Positions 40,615-51,500 of a stretch of 64,000 bases of DNA are shown here, one piece after another. Position 1 is the first letter of the stretch. Each line of letters begins with the position of its first letter. The notes beneath the pieces are model-generated. The model had not been told where the DNA came from and did no database searches. It saw only the letters and a program-made list of their open reading frames with translations. The stretch lies in contig NC_068576.1 of the NCBI RefSeq assembly GCF_025698545.1, forward strand, positions 50,068,390-50,132,389, written 5' to 3'. The DNA is from Gossypium raimondii. Taxonomy: Eukaryota > Streptophyta > Magnoliopsida > Malvales > Malvaceae. The position numbers were made by a program, and so were the translations under genes.

Positions 40615-40619
40615 CAATC
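40615..40619. repeat. Right target-site duplication of copia element 1
   Basis: CAATC, identical to 35844-35848. Confidence 0.88.
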
Positions 40620-42552
40620 CTTCCTATATTTAGATTCAACATTTAAATTTTATTAAGAGGTTAAGAACAACAAAAATATGCAAAGGGATGGCCCAACCAA
40701 GATTCTATAGAGGAAGGCATCTTAGTCTTTGTCAAACATAAACACTAATAATTATATTATCCTAATAAATATGAAAACTTAATAAACATGTCAAGAGAAA
40801 ATATTTGCTAATGCATTGTATTGCTGAAAAACCTATTCTTTACAATTACAGTAAATGTAAGTATATAATATCGTAAATTTGTCCTTTGTACCAGATTGGA
40901 TAATAGAGACAAAAAAAAACGTTGCAGCAGACTTGCGACGTGGCTGTGATATACAGCTAATAAAGATAAACTACTTTCCTTGATGTAATTTCAACCAATG
41001 GATTAAGAAAAAAAAAAAAAGCTTTGCCCATGCTGTTTTGCCGATAAGTCTTCAAGATTTTAGACAGGCAAAAATTTCAAGATTCTCTTTTGACACAGTT
41101 GCACCATGTCTTTTAGTTTTTACAATAAATCCAAATTTCATAGGATAATTACGATAATTCATTACATTAATTATTAATATATCTCTTTTTCCCCTTTTAT
41201 ATAAATTCTTCCTTTTGCATGTTAATTTTAGGACTATGTTTATAGAAATGTCACAAATTACAGTTTCTAATTACACAAATCTCATGTTTATAGCTTCTTA
41301 TTATTTGCATTAATTGATTCTTAAACATTTAATATAAAATTAGACTCAATGATTTACGAGTGAGTATTAAAAGTAAATCTAAGGCTGAAAATTAATCAGG
41401 ATATTAAATTGAGTATGAAAATAAAAATTAATTAAATACGAGAAAATATTTGGTACATTGTTAATGAAATTTTAGTCTCCACAAGTAGAGTAGTGTTCTA
41501 CAAGGGTATAATAAAATTAAAAAAAAGGACCCATGATAATTTTTTAAGGCTGTTTGTAAAATAAAAAATCTACCGTCAATATGTACCAAATACTAACTCA
41601 ATTAAATACACGTGTTTATTGAGATATATTTTAAATTTAAAAGATAAATAAATTGGACACATATCATTATTGGTGAAATTTTTTCTTTTACGGACAATGT
41701 AATTTACCAATATCATAGTTTGCAAACAAAATATATGAAGAAGACAGATTAAAATATTAATGAAATAAATGGGGCCTTCCAATCCCTTAAATGACTCTTT
41801 TAAATATAATAATATTATTATTAGAAGAAGAAGAATAAGGAGACAAAAGAGAGAAGGCATTTCAATGGGGAAAAAGGGACCGCGCCATGCCGGTTTGCTC
41901 CTCTTCTCCATCCATTTGGTCCCCACCCGTTTGGTCCCAACCAGAGGCATGCAGGTTCTCCGCTGCACCCTCACCTGGTCCCCCCCAAAAGTTGCCCGAA
42001 CATGCCCATATACCTGGGTTTGAAACTTCATATCTATAATCTTCACATTGCTATATATTATACAGTCTCATTCTAGTACAGGATTAATTGGACTACAATA
42101 AATAATTAACCGATGATATAAGCAAGTACCAATCAATTTTGAGATTCAAATATCCAATTCAATGAATGTTACTCCTTAAAGATTCCCATCAAACTAACAT
42201 GTTCCATCAACCGAAAACATAAAATGATACCCTCCTTCATTTCTTTGCTTTCTTCCTAATATTCTGTCTGTCTTGTTTTATTTTGAATTAGAACTCTTAA
42301 GGCCATGCATGCATGCATGCACCCTCCTTTCCATTGGTTTTGAATTTGATTGAGGAGAAGTTTGGGAGAATGATTAAGGTTGTTAATTGTCATTTCCTTC
42401 TTTACAAAATGGTTATATGTTCGTAGAGTTAACAGTTTAATTACTCTATTATTATAAAACTTCCAAAGATTCTTCTATTGAGAAATTATTGTATGAAATA
42501 GAGGCGCCATGTCATCTCGTATTTATTTATAATTATTTAATGATATTTTAGT
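40620..42552. other. Intergenic, no gene seen
   Basis: AT-rich DNA with one GC-richer island at about 41860-42010 that includes repeated TTTGGTCCC motifs and a 471-base minus-strand ORF without recognisable similarity. A GCAT/CATG tract occurs at about 42304-42322. Confidence 0.4.
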
Positions 42553-42778
42553 CACTTTTTTCATATTATTAATATATAATTTTAGTATTTTTTTAACTTA
42601 AACTTCGAACCCGAACCCCGAACACAACCCTAAACCTAAAACTCGAACCTTGAACCCCGAATCCTGAATCATAAACCCTAAATTTGACATTTTGGTTCAA
42701 GATTCATGGTTTGGGTTTGGGGTTCAAGGTTCAGGTTAAAAAAATACCAAAATTATGTATCAATTGTTGAAAAAATTA
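42553..42778. repeat. Palindromic MITE-like element rich in telomere-like AACCCT/GAACC motifs
   Basis: The outer arms pair imperfectly: TATAATTTTAGTATTTTTTT on the left against the reverse complement of AAAAAATACCAAAATTATG on the right, then AACTTAAACTTCGAACCC against AACCTGAACCTTGAACCC. The centre is built of degenerate ACCCTAAA, GAACCTTGAACCCC and reverse forms. The whole could fold as one long hairpin. No ORF, so a MITE-like element or a degenerate telomere-like minisatellite hairpin. Borders are approximate and no target duplication was established. Confidence 0.55.
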
Positions 42779-43687
42779 GATTTTTGGAAGCTTTGAGGCA
42801 TATTCTTGATTAGTAAAGGTGGAGATTTGAATAATAAAATTATGGTTTTATATTTTACCCCATGAGACCTTTATAACGATATATTATGCGCTCAAAATAT
42901 TTGAGTGATGAATGAGAAATTGATACTCAAAGTAAGCCACTTATGAATTATATTGAGGAAAATGGAAAGTTTAGTCCCGCATTGACTGTCGTGCTTATCT
43001 AGTTGTTGTATCCTGGGAGATAGTCGACCAACGTTTCTCCAGCACCAAAGGAGCGGCCGAATCTGTCTTAAGGAAACTGTGAAAACAGATCTCAACTACC
43101 AGTCGGTTTTTCCTGCCTACCTACAGGTATAAAATTTCGATCCAGATTTTATTTCCAATTTATGCTTTTCAAATTATATATATATTGTTCTAGTTCGATT
43201 TTGTGATTTAAATAAATATTTTACATTACTATTTATTTCACTAATGTGTATGTAACATTAATGAAATTAAAATATTATTAAATAATTAAAAAGAGATACA
43301 GAATAACGTCATACTCTTATTTTATACCATCCTTTCTCCTATCTATATATTAGGAATGTGAACTTATTTTTGCTTACTTGAGAGGAAGAATCAGAATATT
43401 TGAAATGACTGATATTTTTGAGATAATGGTACCTAGCTTTTATTTGGTAACTGTGTATTTTATTTGTGACAATGGTGTTTAAGGTGTTTTATATTTATAT
43501 AAATTAATTTTTAATGTTATGTGGGTTGTACACTATTTTACACTTTTATTTTTAAATTTATTAAATAATATTTTGTAATTTAAAAAACACATTTATATTA
43601 ATAAATTAAAATTAATTTAATTTATAATAAAAAGTGATTAATTTTGAAATGTATTTACGAAAATCAAATAATGTTTTAAAATTAATA

Positions 43688-43721
<34 letters not shown>
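43688..43721. repeat. (AAT)n microsatellite
   Basis: About eleven uninterrupted AAT units within very AT-rich DNA. Confidence 0.9.
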
Positions 43722-43723
<2 letters not shown>

Positions 43724-45289
43724 CAACCAATAGTGAAATATTAAGTGATTAGATCAAATAAATAAAACATAAAAATTAATTTATAAAAATTCAAAAATAA
43801 TTAAAACAAATTAATTTATAAAAATCTAAACATATAAAATTAAATAATTAATTATCTATCATTTTATTTTTAAAAATAATTAAAAGTTGGTTTATATAAA
43901 TTAAAATAAATAATAAAATCTAAACATATATAATTAAATAATTAATTACCTATCAATTTGATTTAAAAATTAAAAGGTTAGTTTCGCGTTAATAACCGCA
44001 CTAAATAATTATTAATTGATCCACACAATATTTCAAAACACATAACACTGACTATGGTAAAAAGAAATCATAATTGCACAAGTAAAATTAAACTAGATAA
44101 TAGTAATTTATCAGATATTAAATAATAATAATTGAAAATATAAAATAATAAAAATTTATACATTTTTTGGTGATGGAAACAAAGCCTATAAAATAAGACT
44201 ATTTTTTTAATTCTTTAGTTGTTACTTGAATAAAAATGTCTAACTAATACATCTATTTATACTATTAAATTTTAATTTTAATTGGTATATAATTATAACA
44301 CTAATTAAGAGATAATTAAACATGTGTAATTTAAGATGAATTTGAATGTAACTAAATAATAATAATTGTAAATATATATTTATAATTATTTTATATTTTA
44401 TACTAATATATTACAATGTTATCATATTTAAAATAAAATAAAATTTAATTTATTGTATAAATAAAATAAATACATCTATTTTATAAATAACTTTTAATAA
44501 AACATATGTTTCAGTTTTATGTTTTTAAGAATTTAAAATTATAAAAAATTTACATTTCATTTATTTATTCTAAATTTATTATTGTTTAAGATTATATTTT
44601 AAATAGATTTTGATATTTTATTTATATTTTTTGAAAAATCAATTATATAATTTTAATTATGATAGGAAAGACTAAAATTTAAAACTATAAATATAAGATT
44701 AGTGTTTTATTTCAAAACAAATAAAAAGTGATTTTATTAATATATTTTTTAATAATTTTTTTATTTTTAACATAAACAGATAGCTAATTAATTTTATTTT
44801 TACGTTTTGAATATTTTTACAACACATTAATAAAATAGTTTCTAGGATATTAATATTTTAATTTATTTATATTGTAATATTAAAGTATGTTTTTATTAAT
44901 ATAATAAATATTTAATAAATTAATATAAATTTAAAACTTTAAATAATTCAATAAAATATATATTTTACATTATTTAAAATTTAAATTTATTTTGATCATT
45001 AAATTAATTTTCTTTTAAATTTTAAACTTAATTCAAAATCAGACCTATTTCTTTTATTTTGCTTAAATAATAATTTATACTTAAAGTTTTTAAATGTAAA
45101 AATATTTTTTTATTTTTTATTTTTCTATTTTATTTGTATATTAAGTCCTATTTTAAAATTTAATAATATTTTTGTTGTATTAAAAATTATAATAACTTAT
45201 TATGTTATTTTATTTTAAAGAATATTTTAGTTTTTAATTAAATAAAACTTATTTATAAATTTATATTAAATAGATAAAACTAACTTCTG

Positions 45290-45540
45290 CATGGAATACT
45301 AGAATCGTTACACTCATGATATGGGTGAAAGAAAAACTTGTTTATATATATATAGTTATTATCTTTTAAAATTTATTTAATAGTGAATAAAGGTGAAATG
45401 ATAATTAACTTGTGTTAGAAAATTAGATTTTGTACTTCTGTCACACCCACAATGTGGGTGAAAGATAATATTTTAAACATATTTTCTTTTAAAATTTGCT
45501 TAAGATCAGTAAATATAGGTGGCGTGATAATAAATTTGTA
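45290..45540 (+). repeat. Diverged tandem duplication, unit about 130 bp
   Basis: Two successive copies share the order ATGGGTGAAAGA/GTGGGTGAAAGA, TTTTAAAATTT, AATAAAGGTG/AATATAGGTG and GATAAT, with the first near 45310-45410 and the second near 45440-45535. Divergence is substantial, so the duplication is old. The unit resembles a dispersed repeat rather than a gene. Confidence 0.5.
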
Positions 45541-47081
45541 TTTTAATATTATTGAATATGTATTTGACTCTTGGATTTGTAATTTTTTCATTTAATGATG
45601 ATATAAAATGTGAAAAGATAAAAGTTTCATTATAATAATATTAATTATAATTTAAAATGAGTATTTCTGTAATTTCATAACTGAGCTGGTGAGTCGGGGT
45701 GACACCAACTCAATAAAGTGCTTAAATATAAGTACTAGAAATCCTATAGACGTCGTGTATGCGTGTGAAAACTATGATGTGTGTTTAAAAATAATATAAA
45801 ATAAATAATGAAACTTAAATTTTGAAACTAATAATAATAACACACATGCAATATGCATGAAATTAAAATAATAAAATAATAGTTTAACTTACGAGTAAAC
45901 AAAAATGAAATAGGTAAATACATTATATTAAAAATATTAAATACACTCAAATTATTTATTATGATATTGCTATTTTTATAGCACGTTAAAAGAGATCAAA
46001 TTTGTGAAAAGAAATTTCAATATTAAAATTCTATTTTAAAAAATTAAATATCTTGTCGTAGCCAATGACATTATCTATTTACATAAATTTGGTGAGAGAA
46101 CACATATTATGCTAAAAGTTATTTTTTGAAAGTTTACTCAATAATTATTATTGGTGTAATAGTAAAGAATTTATTTATAAATCTAATAATCTATTAAACA
46201 TGAGTTTAATCTCTAGATACGTTAATTTTAGTTCTTTTATTTAAAACTATATAAAATTATGAAAAGACAAAAATACCATCAAATAATAATAGTAGTCATT
46301 TAATAAAATGGTATATTAATCATTTTCAAGCCGAGTTGGCACTCGGTTAACCCGTGACACCAACTCAGTCAAGTGTTTTATTAATAGCATAGATTAGAAG
46401 ATATAATTTAGATTTATTATTTAATATTAATATTTGATGTACGGTCAGTGCATAAATCTCATGCACCATTCGTTAATAATAAGATATCACGTTAATTAAG
46501 GGTGAATTTAAGGGACTGTAGGGCCTTGCTTCCCTCAAATGGAAAATTACTTGTTCAATCCCTTCATAAATAATGAAATTACAAATTAATATATGATAAA
46601 ATTGCACTTTGCCCCAGATTGGAAAATATTCTTTAGTCCCTTAAAATGATGAAATTATAATTTAATCAACGATAAAATTATGTTTTGTCCTTTCAAAATT
46701 TTATAATTAAATTTTGACCCTAAAAATAGTTTTAGATTTGCCCTTGATATTAACACTGCCATAAAATAAAAAAATATTGGAAGACTTGAAAATAAATACA
46801 ATTAATTTTAATTAAACATAATTAAATATTAACTATAATTATTTTGCTTCTCTTTCGGCTTTTGGGTTTTAAGTTTTAAATTTTTGTTTTGAATTTCAAT
46901 TTCGAATTTAATGTTTTGTATTTAATTGCGTTTAATCTTTATAATTAACATTTATTTTAAAATAAACTTATTTATATAAACTTTTAATATTTTTACATAA
47001 ATAACGACATATCACCTTATTATTAATTGATAATACATAAAAACTATGCCCCTACAATACATTAAATATCCTCACTATTAT

Positions 47082-47091
47082 TTAAAAATCA
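47082..47091. repeat. Left target-site duplication of Mutator-like element
   Basis: TTAAAAATCA, matched at 9 of 10 positions by TTATAAATCA at 48582-48591 on the other side. Confidence 0.65.
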
Positions 47092-48581
47092 GGCTAATTT
47101 TTTTAAAAAAGTAACTTAATTTTTTTTATTAATTATGAAAATGACCCAACTTAAAAATCATGTATATAAATTATTTGATTTCTACAGTGCTTTTCGGTGT
47201 CACCAGACACACCAACGGCACTGTCCCCCGTCATTGGCTAATGATTGCTTTTTTTTAAAAAAAATAGTAGTGTCGCCTAATAAATTGATGGCACCGCACT
47301 GAAGTGTGATTATATAAAACATTCAGAAACCTAATGAAGCAATTACCCTTTTTAGATTGGCTGAAAAAAAGGTGAGTTGTCGACCTAGCGGCACCAAATT
47401 AAATAATTTTTAACTTTTGGTCTATTTGCATGTTAGGTATCCCTTTTGAAGTTAAATTTAAATAGCCCTTAAAAATATTAGAATAACAAAATAAACCTTT
47501 CTCATTTTTTATTTTTTAAAACAATAAACTTAAAAATTATACAAAATTTTTATTTAAATTACCCAAATATATCCCTTAAAAATTTCCTCAAATTTATCTA
47601 AATTTAAATATGATACTAATAAATTTAACACCCTTCACCCGTCCTCGTCACCAAATTAGAGTTACGGAATGCTACAGAACAAAACATGTTATAACATATC
47701 AAACATTTCATACATTGATTAATTAAATTAAACTTAAATAAAATCATGTCATTTCATAATTTTTTGGTTTTAAATTAAACATATTTAAGCTATAAAACAA
47801 TTTAAAATAAATCAAGGACTTAATTAAAATATTTAAAAAAATTGGGTAAAATTGTTAAGCAGGGGTCACACGGCCGTGTGACCAAGCCATGTGATAGCCC
47901 TAGGCTATGTGAAGCCATAAGACATGGTTGTGCCAACTGACCATGTGCGAGGACTCAAGCCGTATAGAGGAGACACATGACCGTGTCTCTAGACCATGTA
48001 ACAACATGTTGCTATGTGTGCCAAATTGAAACATAAAACACACAGACCACACGGTCGTGCCATCTACCCATGTATGGCACACGACATGTATGAATTTAGA
48101 TAAACTTGAGGAAATTTTTTGAGGGATATATTTGGGTAATTTAAATAAGAATTTTATATAATTTTTTAAGTTTACTATTTTAAAAAAATAATAAAAAATA
48201 AGAAGAGTTTATTTGTGTTATTCTTATATTTTTTAAAGACTTTTTAAATTTAATTTAAAAAAGAGACAGACTTAAAATGCAAATAGACCAAAAGTTGAAA
48301 AGTATTTAATTTGGTGCTTGATGACATCCTTTTTCAACTAATCTAAAAAGGGTAATTCTTCGTCAAGCCCCTGAACGTTTTATATTATCACACTTTCTTC
48401 CGGTGCCACCAGATAACAAAAAATATATATTTTTAAAATACAATCATTAGCCGATGATGAGGTGTCGGTGTTGCCACCAAGAAACATTGTAAAAATCAGG
48501 TCATTTACTTACATAATTTTTAAATTAAATTATTTTTGTAATTAATAAAAAAATTATGATACTTTTATTAAAAAAAAACCC
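47092..48581. mobile_element. Non-autonomous Mutator-like element with about 500-bp terminal inverted repeats
   Basis: A 1490-bp element whose left arm (47092-47606) is the inverted copy of its right arm (48092-48581). Matching blocks in order include GGCTAATTTT/GGGTTTTTTT at the tips, TTTTTATTAATTA, TCGGCTAATGATTG-type, ATTACCCTTTTTAGATT, CACCAAATTAAATA, CTTTTGGTCTATTTGCAT and AATTACCCAAATATATCCCT. Arms differ by scattered substitutions and small indels. An imperfect 10-bp flanking duplication (9/10) fits the 8-11 bp duplications of the Mutator superfamily. No transposase is encoded, so it would need an autonomous relative in trans. The interior carries LTR-like DNA. A foldback element is the main alternative. 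Confidence 0.78.
47607..48091. repeat. LTR-derived sequence inside the Mutator-like element
   Basis: Begins near 47627 with TTAACACCCTTCACCCG, like the start of a gypsy-type LTR of Malvaceae, and carries the diagnostic palindrome CACACGGCCGTGTG (about 47867-47880) followed by degenerate 'ccatgtg/ccgtgtc' repeats to about 48070. It has no coding domain and no second LTR. It could be a nested solo or truncated LTR, or host DNA captured between the arms. Confidence 0.6.
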
Positions 48582-48591
48582 TTATAAATCA

Positions 48592-51500
48592 AGTTGGTGA
48601 TTTAGATTTATTAGTTGGGCGAAGGACAAGCTTATACAAACTTTTCAAGTGTCCATATATTGTTGTCTGCTAGCCAACATTGTAGACATGCAATTATAAT
48701 CAAGCTTAAACATATTAGAAATAATAAATATTTATATATGCATCCAATGATATATGTTTTGTAACTTTTTTATTTGTTATTTTCTTTTTGATTTTATGTA
48801 TATAAAAAATATATATGATAGGAATGTGACCATACGAAAACCATTATGAAATAGTTTTAGCATGGTGATGTATACTATTTACATTATATGACCCATCAAA
48901 TAGAAAAGAAGGTGATGTCCCCTTCATTACGATTTTGATGGGTCATGCATGTATCACATCATCGTCACCATCAACTCAATGAAGGAAAGCAAGGTAATCT
49001 TTCCAAGTTTTCTTTCGTACGTGGCTCATAAAAAAAAATCGATTTTATATATTTTTTTCTGATTGAATTAAATACGAATTTCAATTATTAATAATTCTAC
49101 TCATTTGGTTGATCATGTCATCAAACATACTACTACGACTACCTTTTTTTTTTTTTTTGTATGTACCTAACATAAAACATCTCTAATGGTGAAATATATT
49201 GACAAGTGTTGAAGCTGGTACCATGCAAATTTCATACATACATACAGATTCCCTGGATTTGAGATGTTGAAGTAGTGAGTCAAGCTTGATCGCATATATA
49301 AACCTGCACTCATGATATGGTTCATCTGACATATGGGTGAAGACTTGTCGTAGGTAGGATCGAAGATTGAAGACAAATGCTTTCGCTTCCAAGTTCTCCA
49401 ATATCTTCCACTGTAATTATAATAGCTGTCAAAACAGACTAACGGTTCTGATGTGACCAGTTTTCCAATTTTTAATTGTGATACGGTGGTTGTTATGACA
49501 GTAAAGAATTTTTTGATTATTCTGAAATTATGTGGAATAAGTTGGTATTTGAGGATAGGGTCATTTTGATGTTGGAAGAAATAAGATCAATTCTCATGTT
49601 CCACTTTAAATTTAATTCTGAATTCCTTCAGTAGAATGGAAACAAAATTGAGCTTACAAATGTGAAGAGCATTTTACTGCGTGGCCAATGGTATAGAAGA
49701 AAGATTTGGTAACTTCTTGTAAACCTTGATCAAGATGGCGACGTTACCTAATTTCTACTTCAAGAAACAGTTGAGAGGTTTATTTGAGAAAGTATTTTAT
49801 AAATGACAATGATCAGTCATTCCGTTGTTATCTATGTTCCTAAACAGACAAACGCCAGTTGTTATCAAAAAGTCTTTTATTCATTTTGGATGTGGAATTA
49901 ACATCTCTTCATCCCTTTAAAGCAGTTCTCACCATATCCTCTTTCATCTAATTTCGTAATTTCTTTTCTTTTCTTTTTTATCATTTTTGTTTACTCTTTC
50001 TCGGTAATAATTTGTTTTCACTTGATATTCCATCTCAATATCATTGATATATAGGCAACCAATCATTCAAATAGCTTTTGCTTTTCACATGCAATGCTTT
50101 AGTTTCTTTATATTTGGAGAGGATAAGTAGAATACAAGAAATTGAAGATGGTTCTAGAGGTGAGGATTGGGGTTCACTTTAAATGGAGATGGGACTTGGA
50201 AATCGCTGGATTTCCATACCAAAACTTTGTTTCAAAGTGTTTTTCTTGGGCATGCATATTTACAAAAAGTTTGAGCCAACTCATGCAAGAAATAAGCCAT
50301 GTGGGTCAGGGTAAAAACAGTTTCCACATTTTCATCCACATGTATTGTCTTCATCTACAAACACCTGATGATTGGGAACTACATGATTGTTACAGTAAGT
50401 TTGACTTTTCAATCAAATTTCTCACCTAATCAGCATCTTCTCTATATATAGCTCAGTTGATATGGAGCCTGGAAATTAATTTCCAAACGTATAAAATAAT
50501 TTGTATTTATATATACACATGGTTGATGCATTCATCCAATATATGTGAGTGAATTGCATTCCCCATCTTCAAAGTATAACTCAAAATTTAAATTAATTTT
50601 AAAATTTTAAAATATCAATATTATATCAATTAAGTAACGTTAACTTAGGTAATACATGCCAATTTAAATTTAATGCAAATTTAACGTGAAATATATATTT
50701 AGTAATAAACGTAAAATTTATTTAAAACATGTGAATTAAATTACATGTTTATACCTAGTTGCATCAAAATTAGTCATGGGTTATTATTATTTATCTCTAA
50801 TTAAATTATATTATATTAATTAAAAGATAAATCATGAACTTTCTTTTACTTAATTGACTAATACTCACGTCAAAGTCATTCAAAAGTTTAGAAATCAAAG
50901 CCTAAAGAAAAGATTTTAAAGATAGTCAGTTTTTTTCAGAGTCTCTAAAGAAATCTAAGAACTCAAAGAAACTTTGAATAACGACATATCAGTTTTGAAG
51001 GAAGCTTCTCCTTGACCTTGTTCTATTGATATAAAGATGGCTAAACCCATTCTTCAATATCAAGCTTAAAAAGCCCTTAAAGCATAATCATTCATCTAAT
51101 ATCAATGGAACCGATATTTATATTTTAAGGACTCAATTAAAATACTTAAAAATTTAGAAACTAATTTAAAATTTAGTCCCTGCGTTGGGGAAGTTTGATA
51201 GAATTAACACAATATATATACGGGATTTGTGAATGAAAAATAATATGACTTGATTAAAACGTTTGAAAAATAAACCCTATTAGCTGCTCAACTTTTTCAA
51301 ACTAAATCTTTTATACGTCGGCAGCGTCAGCCTTCGGGCTAGTTGTTGGTCGCAATTTCTTCAACATTTTTTTCTTTGTTATTTTATTTTGTTTTAAATT
51401 TCAATTCACATTATCGTGATTTTCTCTACCGTTTCGTGATTTTATATTCTTTACAATTTCGTGGTTGTCCATATTTTTCTTGGTTTTTTATTTTATCCAA

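Larger units (their letters stand above)
42779..47081. other. Long AT-rich intergenic tract with repeat debris
   Basis: Over 4 kb with no recognisable gene. 42975-43135 is a GC-richer patch of retroelement-leader appearance. 43680-45280 is almost pure A/T. 45290-45540 holds a diverged tandem duplication. GACACCAACTCA occurs in similar surroundings near 45700 and 46365. 46490-46735 looks like decayed retroelement sequence with repeated 'aatgaaatta.aattaa..gataaaattg' phrases. Confidence 0.45.

Noticed and set aside
41865-41915. A TGGAGAAG..-like sequence resembling miR164 or its star strand
   Set aside because: Only a partial match to miR164, and the facing arms leave a loop of about five bases, too small for a microRNA precursor.
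42727-42735. tRNA B-box-like sequences (GGTTCAAG type)
   Set aside because: They recur within a repetitive palindrome without an A box or cloverleaf.
42660-42740. Interstitial telomere array
   Set aside because: Units are too degenerate and lie in inverted arrangement; no run of perfect TTTAGGG repeats exists.
50142-50429. 95-codon plus-strand ORF
   Set aside because: No family resemblance, no joinable exon and no supporting promoter; left as unassigned intergenic sequence.
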